Shown here one piece after another: positions 8,726 through 17,252 of a stretch of 64,000 nucleotides of DNA. A model generated the notes under the pieces. That model was not told the origin of the DNA. It worked only from the letters and a program-made list of their open reading frames with translations, and ran no database searches. The stretch comes from Opitutus sp. (GTDB taxonomy: Bacteria > Verrucomicrobiota > Verrucomicrobiae > Opitutales > Opitutaceae): NCBI GenBank assembly GCA_009695065.1, contig SIBR01000001.1:62001-126000 (forward strand), given 5' to 3'. The position numbers and the translations under genes were made by a program. Positions within the stretch are counted from its first letter, which is position 1. The number at the start of each line of letters is the position of its first letter.

Positions 8726-9187
8726 TCAGGCTTTCAGTTCGACGACGACCTGCACTTCCGTCGTCGAGCCACGCGGCAGGCCGTTGACCGCCACCGCCGC
8801 CCGCGCGTGCTTGCCCGCGTCGCCGAAGATTTTCACGAAAAGGTCGCTCGCGCCGTTGATCACGGCGGGGCTTTCGGTGAACCCGTCGACGGCGTTCACG
8901 AATCCGCTCACGAAGACGAACCGCGCCACCTTGTCCAGCGAGCCCACCGCTGCCTTGATGTTTGCCAGCGTGTTCAACGCGCACACCTCGGCCGACTTCT
9001 TCCCGGACTCGACCGTGTGCTCCTTGCCCACCTGGCCGGAGTGCGTCATCTTACCGTCGACCATGCACACCGTCCCCGAGCAGTAGAGCAGATTGCCCGT
9101 GCGCACGGTGGGCACGTAGCTGCCGGCGGCAGTGGGCGGATTGGGGAGCGTGAGTCCGAGTTCGGCGAGTCTGGCTTCAGGATTCAT
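8726..9187 (-). CDS. RidA/YjgF-family protein (first copy)
   Basis: 153 residues, slightly longer than canonical RidA (about 128). It has the chorismate-mutase-like trimer fold signals: GTVCMVDGKMTHSGQVGKE, ALNTLANIKAAVGSLDKV and the end HARAAVAVNGLPRGSTTEVQV. The layout resembles the YjgF/NMA1-like subgroup with the central GxVG and LPxGxxVEVxxV motif rather than the imine deaminase RidA proper; the usual active-site Arg of RidA is not in its normal context. Start chosen at MNPEARLAELG (9185-9187). The gene is convergent with the HD nucleotidase and divergent from the amidase at 9304. RidA-type proteins hydrolyse enamine/imine intermediates or aid ring-opening pathways. Confidence 0.85.
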   Translation of the reverse strand: MNPEARLAELGLTLPNPPTAAGSYVPTVRTGNLLYCSGTVCMVDGKMTHSGQVGKEHTVESGKKSAEVCALNTLANIKAAVGSLDKVARFVFVSGFVNAVDGFTESPAVINGASDLFVKIFGDAGKHARAAVAVNGLPRGSTTEVQVVVELKA

Positions 9188-9303
9188 GATGAAATGGAGT
9201 CCCCGTAGGCATTCCGACGCCCGCGGGATGACAACGAAAATACCTCGGACAGCCATTCACCCCGCAGCACGATTGCCTCGCGGCTCCGATCCCTGAAACT
9301 GCG

Positions 9304-10551
9304 ATGATGAACTTTCACGCCTGGCAGCAACTTTCCCCCGAGAACGCCGCCCGCGAAATCCACGCCCGCGTGCGCACCCGGCTCGCGCCCGGCCAGGCCC
9401 GGGCCGCTATCGCCTCGCTCCCGAACGAGGCCGACCTTGCAAAGGCCTTTGTCGCCGCGCCCCGCGGTCTGCCGCTCAGCGGCGTTCCCTTTTTCGCCAA
9501 GGACCTTTTCGACGTCGCAGGCCTGCCCACGTTCGCCGGCTCGACGTTTCTCCCCGAGGTGCGCCCGATGCCCACGCGCGATGCCGTGGCCGTGCGGGAA
9601 ATGCGTGAGGTGGGCGGCGTCCTCGCGGGGAAAACCCACCTGCATGAATTCGCCTATGGCGTGACCGGCGAAAATCCGCACTACGGCAACTGCGAGCACC
9701 CGCACTTTCCGGGGCGCACCACCGGCGGTTCCAGCAGCGGATCCGCCGCCGTCGTCGCAGCCGGGATCGCGCCTCTCGCCCTCGGCACGGACACCGGTGG
9801 TTCCGTCCGGTTGCCGGCGGCGTTCTGCGGTCTCTTCGGTTTCCGCCTCCGGCCCCGCGATGCGTGGATCAGCGATGCCGTCTCCCTATCCACCACCTTC
9901 GACACCGCGGGCTGGTTCACGGCGAACGCCGGCGACATGCTCGTCGCCCTGTCCGCCCTGACCGGACTCCGCGGCAGTGAGCGCACGCCCGTGGGCTGCT
10001 ACCTGGAACTCCCGGGCATCGACGCCGACGTCGCGGTGGCCTGCCGCGCGGCAGCCGCCCGCCTGACTTCACCCGCCGAACCCCTCGTCCGCGACGACCT
10101 GCTCGACGGCTTCTCGCGTGCCTTGTCCGCGTACCACGTCATCGTCGCGCGCGAATCGTGGGAGGTGCACAAGGGCTGGGCCGAGCGTTATCGCGACCGC
10201 TACGACCCCGTGGTCTCGCAGCGCGTGAACCGCGTCCACGCGCTGACCCCGGCCGAAATCGACGCCGCCCAACTCGAGCTCGCCGCCGTGCGCATGCGCT
10301 GGACGAGTTTTTTCCTGACCTACGATTTCCTCGTCCTGCCGGGCACGCCCTGCGCCGCGCTCACCAAGGCCGAGTGCACGCTGGAAAATCGCACGCGGAT
10401 TCTGACGCTGATGGCGCCGGCCAGCCTCGGCGGCCTGCCCGTGCTCACCGTACCCGTCCTCCTTCCCTCCGGCTTGACCACGGGACTGCAGATCGTGGTC
10501 AACCACCCGCAAAGCCCGGTCGTGAAATGGGCGTTGGAGAAGTTTCTGTGA
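9304..10551 (+). CDS. Amidase-signature family hydrolase
   Basis: 415 residues. The Ser-cisSer-Lys triad of the amidase signature is complete: Lys66 in FFAKDLFDV, the Gly/Ser-rich loop GGSSSGSA at 141-148, and the nucleophile Ser167 in [11 protein letters not shown]. Cytoplasmic amide or carbamoyl hydrolase; allophanate-hydrolase-like and GatA-like enzymes share this core, but GatB/GatC partners are absent and the chain is shorter than GatA. ATG at 9304 is followed directly by another ATG. The RidA gene is divergent, 116 bp away, and an amidohydrolase gene converges from the right. The neighbourhood suggests release of ammonia from an amide or ureide, but the substrate is unknown. Confidence 0.85.
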   Translation: MMNFHAWQQLSPENAAREIHARVRTRLAPGQARAAIASLPNEADLAKAFVAAPRGLPLSGVPFFAKDLFDVAGLPTFAGSTFLPEVRPMPTRDAVAVREMREVGGVLAGKTHLHEFAYGVTGENPHYGNCEHPHFPGRTTGGSSSGSAAVVAAGIAPLALGTDTGGSVRLPAAFCGLFGFRLRPRDAWISDAVSLSTTFDTAGWFTANAGDMLVALSALTGLRGSERTPVGCYLELPGIDADVAVACRAAAARLTSPAEPLVRDDLLDGFSRALSAYHVIVARESWEVHKGWAERYRDRYDPVVSQRVNRVHALTPAEIDAAQLELAAVRMRWTSFFLTYDFLVLPGTPCAALTKAECTLENRTRILTLMAPASLGGLPVLTVPVLLPSGLTTGLQIVVNHPQSPVVKWALEKFL

Positions 10552-10578
10552 CGCGGCCCGCGACCCAGCGTCCGCAAA

Positions 10579-11466
10579 TCACGCGCGGTTTGCCCGTAGC
10601 CGCAGCCATTTCGGCGCATTGCCGGCCATGACCGCATCGTCGGCGCCCGCCGATTTCGCTTCCGCGATGAATCGCGCCATCTCGGCCTCCGCTTCTAGGC
10701 GGGGGTAGAGATTGAGCGGAAAATCCGAGCCAAACAGCACGCGATCCGCGCCAAGGACGGGAAGCATTTTCTGCCAGACCGTCGCGTCGTACAGCAGCGG
10801 TGAAGCCGCCGTGTCGTAACAGACATTCGGCAACGTGCGAAACCGCGCATCGCGCAGTGAGAGCAGCCCGCCCCAGTGTGCGAGCACGAAGGTCGTGCCG
10901 GGGAAATCCCGCGCGAGCCCGACAAAATCGTCCGCCGGCGTCGCGATCCATCCAGGATACCTCCGGCTGTCCGGATCGGTGACGTGCAGGTTCACCGGTA
11001 GGTGCAACTCGCCCGCCAGCGCCAGCACCTCCCGAAAAACCGGATCGCCGGCCGCAAAGCCCTGCGAGTGCGGCGACAGCTCGCCGAGTCCAATCAAACC
11101 CTCGCCATGGGCCCGCCGCACTTCCACCAGCGTCGCCTCGCGCCCGGCGGCGGGCTGCAGCGTCGCGAATGCGGAGAACCGGTCGGGATGCCGGCGTACG
11201 CAATCGGCGTAAAAGCGATTCTGCGCCTCGCACGTTGCCGGTCTTTCCCAATACCAGCCGAGCAGCACGGCCCGCTCGACTCCAGCCGCATCCATCGCCG
11301 CCAGCAGCCCGGCGACGGAGGGGAAAGATTGCACGGGCCGGCCATCTTTGCGCCGCCGGGTGCACAACAGCGACCAGTGGGCCTCGCCCTGCGTGGCCGC
11401 CCAAGCAGCCGGGTCGTGCCCGACTTCGGCCGGATAAAGATGAACGTGGGCGTCGACGACCGGCAT
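10579..11466 (-). CDS. Amidohydrolase 2 family protein (TIM-barrel metal hydrolase)
   Basis: 295 residues. Metal ligands of the amidohydrolase-2 family are visible: His7 and His9 in VVDAHVHLYP, a His in LPVNLHVTDPD, a His in VLAHWGG and the terminal Asp in LFGSDFPLNLYP. Such enzymes act on lactones, decarboxylate aromatic acids or hydrolyse related C-O/C-N bonds. Start placed at MPVVDAHVH (11464-11466); the frame continues upstream to 11538 but that part overlaps the leader of the purine permease. It is convergent with the amidase and divergent from the permease. No signal peptide, so cytoplasmic. Substrate unknown. Confidence 0.85.
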   Translation of the reverse strand: MPVVDAHVHLYPAEVGHDPAAWAATQGEAHWSLLCTRRRKDGRPVQSFPSVAGLLAAMDAAGVERAVLLGWYWERPATCEAQNRFYADCVRRHPDRFSAFATLQPAAGREATLVEVRRAHGEGLIGLGELSPHSQGFAAGDPVFREVLALAGELHLPVNLHVTDPDSRRYPGWIATPADDFVGLARDFPGTTFVLAHWGGLLSLRDARFRTLPNVCYDTAASPLLYDATVWQKMLPVLGADRVLFGSDFPLNLYPRLEAEAEMARFIAEAKSAGADDAVMAGNAPKWLRLRANRA

Positions 11467-11574
11467 GGTATTGGCTCGTTCTTGGTCTCGGTAATCGTTC
11501 TGGTTTCCCGCCTCTCGGGCCGGGGCAGAAAGAACCATTCCGCTGCCGAGAACGAGAACGATTTAATTTCCTCC

Positions 11575-12909
11575 ATGCTGAACCGCCTTTTCCAACTCGA
11601 CCAGCACCGCACGACCGTCGGCCGCGAATTGCAGGCAGGACTCACGACGTTCGCGGCGATGGCCTACATCCTCGCGGTCAATCCCGCGATCCTGGCCGAG
11701 ACCGGCATGGACAAGGCCGCCCTCGTCACTGTCACCGCCCTGACCGCCGCAGTGGCGACGCTGCTCATGGCGTTGCTCACGAACTACCCCATCGCCCTCG
11801 CGCCGGGCATGGGCATCAACGCGTTTTTCACCTACACCATCTGCATCGGGCGCGGCGTGCCGTGGGCCGAGGCGCTCGGCATGGTGTTCGTCAACGGCGT
11901 GCTCTTCCTCGTGCTGTCGATCACCGGCATTCGCGAACGCATCATCACCGCGATTCCCCATGCGCTGAAAATCGCCGTGACCGCCGGCATCGGACTGTTC
12001 ATCGCCTTCCTCGGCTTGAAAAACGGCGGCATCATCGTGGCCCATCCCGCCACCCTGGTCACGCACGGCAACTTCGCCTCCGGCCCGGTCGCGCTCTGCC
12101 TCGCGGGCATCGCCTTCACCGCGATCCTCGTCGCCCGCCGCGTCCCCGGCGCGATCGTCCTCGGCATCGTCGCCGTGACGGTCACCGGCCTTTTCGTGCG
12201 CGCCGGCGGCGGCCAGATGGTCACCGAGCTGCCCGAAAGCATCGTCGCGGAGCCCGCCTCGCCCGCCCCGGTTTTCCTCAAGCTCACCTTTCAATTTCTC
12301 ACCAACCGCCACGCCATCCTGCTCGCCCTGCCCCTGATCCTGACCCTGCTGCTCGTCGACCTTTTCGACAACATCGGCACGCTGGTGGCCGTCACGAAGC
12401 GGGCCGGCTTCCTGCGGCCCGACGGCACGCTGCCGAAGGCCGGCCGGGCGCTGCTCGCGGACTCGCTCGCCACGATCCTCAGCGCCGTCGCCGGCACCTC
12501 CACTGTCGTCAGCTACATCGAGTCCGCCGCGGGCGTCGAGGCCGGCGGGCGCACCGGCCTCACCACCGTCACCACCGCCTGCCTGCTGCTGGGCGCCTTG
12601 TTTTTCGCGCCGCTGATCCTGATGGTGCCCGCCGCCGCCACGGCGCCCGCCCTCGTGATCGTTGGCATCTTCATGATGCAATCAGTCACCGAGATCGACC
12701 TGCACGATTTCAAGACCGCCCTGCCCGCGCTTCTCACCCTCGTGGGGATTCCGCTGACGTTCAGCATCGCCGACGGCATCGGTCTCGGCCTGATCGCCAC
12801 GGCGTTGCTCACCCTCGCGCTCGGCGAGTCGAAAAAAATGTCCGTCCTCGGCTACGTTCTCGCAGCCGTATTTGTCCTCCAGCTCTTCAAGTTCTGGCCA
12901 TTCGCGTAA
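11575..12909 (+). CDS. AzgA-type purine permease (NCS2/COG2252)
   Basis: 444 residues, about 12-14 membrane segments. It carries the signatures of AzgA-like purine importers: an early TVGRELQAGLTTFAAMAYILAVNP, then NYPIALAPGMGINAFF, LVDLFDNIGTLVAVTKRAGF and AVAGTSTVVSYIESAAGVEAGGRTGL. AzgA members take up adenine, guanine or hypoxanthine with protons. ATG at 11575 follows a pyrimidine-rich TTTCCTCC stretch without a strong Shine-Dalgarno. The leader contains degenerate TCGTTC-type hexamers (11470-11562). With the nucleoside symporter at 15177 and the HD nucleotidase at 8038 it suggests that the cell scavenges nucleobases. Confidence 0.92.
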   Translation: MLNRLFQLDQHRTTVGRELQAGLTTFAAMAYILAVNPAILAETGMDKAALVTVTALTAAVATLLMALLTNYPIALAPGMGINAFFTYTICIGRGVPWAEALGMVFVNGVLFLVLSITGIRERIITAIPHALKIAVTAGIGLFIAFLGLKNGGIIVAHPATLVTHGNFASGPVALCLAGIAFTAILVARRVPGAIVLGIVAVTVTGLFVRAGGGQMVTELPESIVAEPASPAPVFLKLTFQFLTNRHAILLALPLILTLLLVDLFDNIGTLVAVTKRAGFLRPDGTLPKAGRALLADSLATILSAVAGTSTVVSYIESAAGVEAGGRTGLTTVTTACLLLGALFFAPLILMVPAAATAPALVIVGIFMMQSVTEIDLHDFKTALPALLTLVGIPLTFSIADGIGLGLIATALLTLALGESKKMSVLGYVLAAVFVLQLFKFWPFA

Positions 12910-13038
12910 ACACCGCCCTCGCCAGGCGCCGCCGGAGTTTGCGCTTGCCCGTCCGGCAGATTCAGGGGCATCAGGAACCGCCCCCCAAAGGCGGCTTTCG
13001 ACCGCCGCCGATCCACCCCACCCATCGAGGAGACGACC

Positions 13039-13956
13039 ATGCCCTGCCCACGCTTGCTCATTTTGGCCCTCACCCTCGCGACGATTCCCTTGATCGGCGC
13101 AGCCAGCGACGCACCCGCTTGGCCGGAACGCGCCACGGTGCCGGGCACGCTGCGACTGCAATTGCACGAGCAAAAAGAGGCCATCCCGAAAAGCGGGACG
13201 TTCTCCCCGCGCACGCGCGTGGCCGACTGGCAAGTCGCCGAGACCGCCATCATCATCTGCGACATGTGGGAGGATCATCCGTGCAAGATGGCGGCCCACC
13301 GCGTCGACACGATGGCGCCCGAGATGAACCGCGTGGTGTCGGCTGCGCGTTCGCTCGGCGTCCAGGTCATCCATGCCCCGAGCGGCGGCATGGCCCACTA
13401 CGACGCCACGCCCCAGCGGCAGCGGCTCAAGCTGGCGCCAACTGTGAAGCCGCCCGTGCCAATCGAGAAATGGTCTTACCTCGATCCCACGCGCGAAGCC
13501 GACTACCCGATCCTCCACACCAAAGGCTGGGAGGACTGCGACGATCCGGTCATGCCGACCGACCAGGATCCCAAAACCAGCACACGCCAGCATCCCGCCA
13601 TCAAAATCGTCGGCTTCGACGGCATCAGCGACAAGGGCGACGAGATCTTCAATTTCCTCGAGCAGCTCGGCATCAAAAACGTCATCCTCATGGGCGTGCA
13701 CGTGCAATACTGCGTGCTCGGACGGCCATTCGGCATCCGGCAACTGGTGCGACTGGGCAAAAACGTCGTGCTCTGCCGCGACCTGACCGATGCGATGTAC
13801 AACCCGCGCACGTCGCCCTTTGTGAGCCACACCCGTGGAACCGAACTCGCCGTCGAACACGTGGAAAAATACTGGTGCCCCTCGATCCTGAGTGCCGACC
13901 TGCTGACCGTCGTGCCGGGCAGCGCCAACCACCCCCTGAAACTGGCCGCACAGTAG
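13039..13956 (+). CDS. Exported isochorismatase-family cysteine hydrolase
   Basis: 305 residues. Residues 1-21 look like a signal peptide (LLILALTLATIPLIGAAS), so the enzyme is probably periplasmic, unlike most of its family. Core family residues: Asp75 in IIICDMWEDHPC, and the nucleophile Cys225 in VHVQYCVLGRPFG. A Lys partner is expected between them; candidates are in HTKGWED and EKWSYL. Relatives are nicotinamidase, N-carbamoylsarcosine amidase and RutB. The C-terminus TRGTELAVEHVEKYWCPS is typical of a subfamily often seen in PVC bacteria. Strong GAGGAG nine bases before ATG. It is followed by a RidA gene, the same pairing as RutB/RutC, though the RutA oxygenase is not in the window. Confidence 0.85.
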   Translation: MPCPRLLILALTLATIPLIGAASDAPAWPERATVPGTLRLQLHEQKEAIPKSGTFSPRTRVADWQVAETAIIICDMWEDHPCKMAAHRVDTMAPEMNRVVSAARSLGVQVIHAPSGGMAHYDATPQRQRLKLAPTVKPPVPIEKWSYLDPTREADYPILHTKGWEDCDDPVMPTDQDPKTSTRQHPAIKIVGFDGISDKGDEIFNFLEQLGIKNVILMGVHVQYCVLGRPFGIRQLVRLGKNVVLCRDLTDAMYNPRTSPFVSHTRGTELAVEHVEKYWCPSILSADLLTVVPGSANHPLKLAAQ

Positions 13957-13972
13957 AGGGCGATAGCCCTAC

Positions 13973-14014
13973 TCGTGCTCCTGATCGTGATCGTGCTCGT
14001 GATCCTGATCGATT
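13973..14014 (+). repeat. Tandem degenerate hexamer repeat
   Basis: Seven consecutive hexamers of the form TC(G/C)TG(A/C), ending in TCGATT, follow a 5-bp hairpin AGGGC-GATA-GCCCT (13957-13970) just after the isochorismatase stop codon. Similar TCGTTC units occur in the leader of the purine permease (about 11470-11562). Non-coding; perhaps a slippage-prone spacer or a transcript end structure. Confidence 0.5.
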
Positions 14015-14130
14015 TGACGATCTCCGCTCGCACCGCATGGCCGGCCACCCCGCGCGCTTGACGCTCCCTGCGGCGGAAAACAACGTCTCACCCCTCGTCT
14101 TCAATCCACCACAACCAACAAAACATTCAC

Positions 14131-14484
14131 ATGAGTAACATCCAACGCCTCGGCGCCGGAAAACGCATGAGCCACGCCGTCATCGTCGACGGCCGCATTT
14201 ACTTGGCCGGCTGCGTCGCCGAAAAGACCGTGGGCCAATCGGTCCGCGAACAGACCGCGGAGGTCCTTTCGCAGATCGACGAACTGCTGAAGGAAGCCGG
14301 CAGCGACAAAATGAAGGTCGTGAAGGCCAACGTCTGGCTGATCGACATCGCCACCTTTGCCCAAATGAACGAGGCGTGGGACGCTTGGGTGGTGCCCGGC
14401 CAGGGTCCCGCCCGCGCCACCGTCGAGTCGAAGCTTGCCGCCCCCGGCCTCTCGGTCGAGATCATGGTCGAAGCAGTGGTGTAA
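14131..14484 (+). CDS. RidA-family enamine/imine deaminase (second copy)
   Basis: 117 residues, the normal length of RidA. Compared with the first copy it is closer to the canonical form: IYLAGCVAEKTVGQSVREQT, VKANVWLIDIATFAQMNEAWDAWV and the active-site block GQGPARATVESKLAAPGLSVEI with the Arg that binds the carboxylate of the imine substrate. Cytoplasmic trimer that speeds hydrolysis of reactive 2-aminoacrylate-type intermediates, or, if linked to neighbours, works in a ring-cleavage pathway. It lies 174 bp after the isochorismatase gene on the same strand. Start ATG at 14131 is the only one that keeps the N-terminal strand. Confidence 0.9.
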   Translation: MSNIQRLGAGKRMSHAVIVDGRIYLAGCVAEKTVGQSVREQTAEVLSQIDELLKEAGSDKMKVVKANVWLIDIATFAQMNEAWDAWVVPGQGPARATVESKLAAPGLSVEIMVEAVV

Positions 14485-14596
14485 GCCGGCCGCGGCCCCT
14501 GCCGCCGTTTGATTCGTTTTTGGTCTGATACCGAAAGTTCACTCGCCGGTGGCGGCGTTGAAGGCGGTTAAACTTCGCGGATCGAACCCAACACGA

Positions 14597-14878
14597 ATGA
14601 ACATCGCCGCCAGAATCCGGGAAGCGCTCGGGGCCAAACCGGACGATGCCGGCGATATTCTCGCGCGCATGCTGATGGCGGCGAAGGAAGATCCCGCCTT
14701 TAGCGACTACATTCTATCGATCCTGCGGATGCCGCCGGCGCAGCGCGAGTCGCTCATCAATACGGCGCTGCACGAAATCCGGCTTCGGGGTGAATCGAAA
14801 GCCGCGTGTGCGGCGTTTGCCACGCTTGCGACCGACGAGGGTGCGACCACGGCGCTGCGGCTTTTGCAGGAAAAATGA
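14597..14878 (+). CDS. Small hypothetical helical protein
   Basis: 93 residues if started at MNIAARIREALG (14597); the frame also opens at 14549. Composition is Ala- and Leu-rich and looks all-helical, with an HEAT-like feel (ARMLMAAKEDPAFSDYILSILRMP, SKAACAAFATLA), but I do not recognise a family. Codon use resembles neighbouring genes, which supports coding. No signal peptide and no membrane segment. Located between the second RidA gene and the nucleoside symporter, all on the plus strand. Function unknown. Confidence 0.55.
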   Translation: MNIAARIREALGAKPDDAGDILARMLMAAKEDPAFSDYILSILRMPPAQRESLINTALHEIRLRGESKAACAAFATLATDEGATTALRLLQEK

Positions 14879-15176
14879 AACAGGAGGAGCGCGTCGTGCC
14901 TATCGGCGGTACACCAGATCCGCGGCGTCGCTTTGTCCAATTGGACCGACGGCGGTGATCGATGCGGAGCTTCCCGCCGCGCCATCGCTCACTCGCTCCG
15001 ACTCCACAGCAAATTCGCCCCACTCCTCGTTCCGGCTTGGCGTGCCACGTCGCAACGCACCAGTCTCCCGCGTCCGTGTCCTTTCGTTTCCGTTTTCCCG
15101 GTCTATTCCCTTTTCTCCGACGTCTGTCTTTCGTCTTCCGCCGTCCGCCTTCCGTCCTCCGCCACGCCCCCTTTCC
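14879..15176. other. Pyrimidine-rich leader region, no gene seen
   Basis: 298 bp between the small hypothetical gene and the nucleoside symporter. The last 130 bases are rich in C and T (for example TTTCCGTTTTCCCGG and CGTCTTCCGCCGTCCGCC-like runs) and contain no clear Shine-Dalgarno for the next gene. No family pattern in any frame. Confidence 0.4.
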
Positions 15177-16526
15177 ATGTCCACCGCCACCCCCGCTCCC
15201 GCCTACAAGGGCCGTCTCTTCTTCATGATGGTGCTCGAATTCTTCATCTGGGGCGCGTGGCTCCCGTTGATCTTCGGCTACCTTCCCAGCCTCGGCTTCT
15301 CGCCCGGCCAGCAATCCCTCATCCTCAACGCCTTCCCCGTCGCGTCCATCGTCGGCATGTTTTTCAGCAACCAGTGGGCCGACCGGAAATTCAACCCCGA
15401 GAAATTCCTGGCGTTCTCCCACCTCGTCGGCGGCCTCGCGATCCTCGGCTGCGGTTTCACCAAGGAATTCCTGCCGTTCTTCCTCTTGATGCTCGTCCAC
15501 TGCCTGCTATACGTGCCGACGATCTCCATCACGAATTCCATCGCGTTCGCGAACATGCGCAATCCCGAGAAGGAATTCGGCATCGTCCGCATGGGCGGCA
15601 CCGTCGGCTGGATCCTCGCGGCCTGGCCCTTCACCTTCATCTTCGTCAACTGGGCCGCAGTCGACGCCGCGCACCCGGCCGGGCTGGTCGACTGGCTCGG
15701 CAAGGTCCTCGCGAATCCACTCACCGGTGACGCCGCCAAGGCCGCCACGAAGTGGACCTTCATCGTCGCCGGCCTCGCCTCGCTCGCCCTCGCCGCCTTC
15801 AGCCTCACGCTGCCGCGCACCCCCAGGAAGGAGGCCGCCGCCGGCGGCGCCGCCGAAAATCTCGCGTGGCTCGAGGCGCTGCGGCTCCTCAAGCATCCGT
15901 TCATCCTCGTCCTCTGGCTCGTGACGCTCGTCGATTCCTTCGTCCATAACTGCTACTTCAACTGGACCGGCGTCTTCCTCGGCACCGCCAAGGAATCCGG
16001 CGGCGTCGGCATCGCGTCCAACTGGATCACGCCCGTGATGAGCATCGGCCAGGTGGCCGAGATCCTCACCATGTTCATCCTCGGCGCCACGCTGAAGACG
16101 CTCGGCTGGCGCACCACGATGGTCGTCGGCGTGCTCGGCCATGCGGCGCGCTTTGCCGTCTACGCCTTCATCCCGCAGAGCGCCGGCGCGATCATCCTCA
16201 TCCAGGTGCTCCACGGCATCTGCTACGCCTTCTTCTTCGCCACCGTCTACATCTTCGTCGACGCGTATTTCCCGAAGGACATCCGCTCCAGCGCGCAGGG
16301 CCTTTTCAACCTCCAGATCCTCGGCCTCGGGGCCCTCCTCGCGAACTCGCTCTGCCCGTGGCTGCTGCAGGCCGTCTACACGAAGGGCACGATCATCGAT
16401 TTTAAGGGCCTCTTTCTCGTGCCGCTCGCGGCCGCCTCCCTCGCCGCCATTGCCCTCGCGCTCTTCTTCCGCCCGCCGACCTCCGGTCCCGGTGAAGCCG
16501 CGCCCGCCGGGTCCGCGCCACTTTGA
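15177..16526 (+). CDS. Nucleoside:H+ symporter family MFS transporter
   Basis: 449 residues with about 12 membrane segments. The opening RLFFMMVLEFFIWGAWLPLIFGYLP and the later MGGTVGWILAAWPFTFIF are typical of the nucleoside:proton symporter (NupG/XapB-like) family within the MFS; KDIRSSAQGLFNLQILGLGALLAN matches its C-terminal helix pair. It would import nucleosides across the inner membrane. Members of this family in PVC bacteria may have other substrates. Start at MSTATPAPAYKG (15177). Its place near an AzgA-type purine permease and an HD nucleotidase supports a nucleoside or nucleobase role. Confidence 0.85.
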   Translation: MSTATPAPAYKGRLFFMMVLEFFIWGAWLPLIFGYLPSLGFSPGQQSLILNAFPVASIVGMFFSNQWADRKFNPEKFLAFSHLVGGLAILGCGFTKEFLPFFLLMLVHCLLYVPTISITNSIAFANMRNPEKEFGIVRMGGTVGWILAAWPFTFIFVNWAAVDAAHPAGLVDWLGKVLANPLTGDAAKAATKWTFIVAGLASLALAAFSLTLPRTPRKEAAAGGAAENLAWLEALRLLKHPFILVLWLVTLVDSFVHNCYFNWTGVFLGTAKESGGVGIASNWITPVMSIGQVAEILTMFILGATLKTLGWRTTMVVGVLGHAARFAVYAFIPQSAGAIILIQVLHGICYAFFFATVYIFVDAYFPKDIRSSAQGLFNLQILGLGALLANSLCPWLLQAVYTKGTIIDFKGLFLVPLAAASLAAIALALFFRPPTSGPGEAAPAGSAPL

Positions 16527-16580
16527 GCGCTGATCGGTGCCCTCGCGGGCTTTCCATTAAAATCACCGCGACCGCGCCGC

Positions 16581-17024
16581 CTAGTGCAGATGCCAGAAGC
16601 AGTTCGCACCCGACATCGTAAAATCACCGGTGCTGGGATCGCCGTCGTCGAGAATCGCATCGACTTTCTGCATGCCGCTCGTCGTGGCGGAGGTGTTCTG
16701 CAGCACGATGCGTCCGCTCGGCCCGGACCACCCATAATTGCCGCCCATCGGCGAAGCCTCCGTGTAAAACTCGGGCAGGCACCCGGTCATGCCCGTGGGC
16801 ACGACACCGCCCACCACGCCCGCCGGCCAGCCGCCGTTTTCCAGGGCGGTAACGTTGGAACGCGGCACTGAACTGGTTGAAATCATTCGCATACCGGCTC
16901 GCCAGCGATCGCTCCCGGACCCGCTGGAGGGCGAGAATGGCCATCGCCGCCAGGAGACCGATGATCTAATGATTTCGACCAGCGTGAAGGCGTCGTGGCG
17001 GGAAACGGCGCGAAAAAATCTCAT
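16581..17024 (-). pseudogene. Prepilin-like protein gene, two frameshifts
   Basis: Begins MRFFRAVSRHDAFTLVEII, a type IV prepilin/type II pseudopilin leader with the FTLVE cleavage-methylation motif. The frame breaks near 16965-16968 (one base lost); the repaired frame continues IIGLLAAMAILALQ, the hydrophobic pilin helix, then SRYANDFNQFSAAFQRY. A second break near 16846-16850 (one extra C) leads to ALENGGWPAGVV and the globular end with FYTEASPMGGNYGW and ANCFWHLH, stop at 16581. The repaired product is about 147 residues, similar to the many small exported pilin-like proteins of Opitutaceae. No assembly genes are nearby. As written the product would be nonfunctional unless the breaks are sequencing errors. 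Confidence 0.8.
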
Positions 17025-17252
17025 GCAGGGGGATTGGGGCGGCCGGGATCGACGCCACGATCCACGGGCTTGTCGATTGCTCACTCTGGTCCGACGGGGC
17101 CGGCCCGGAACGGGTGGCGGAAGTCGCCTCGCGACCGCGGGACGTACCGCCGCCTGTGTGGTGAAGCGGCGCGTTGGTGCCTCGCCATAAACAGCCTCGA
17201 CGAACTCGGCTCGAACTCTTCACGGTAGGCCACCGCCATCACCCTTCGAAAC

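Noticed and set aside
11169..14138. 989-codon open frame on the plus strand
   Set aside because: Overlaps the purine permease and isochorismatase genes in another frame and is extremely Arg/His/Pro-rich; no motif.
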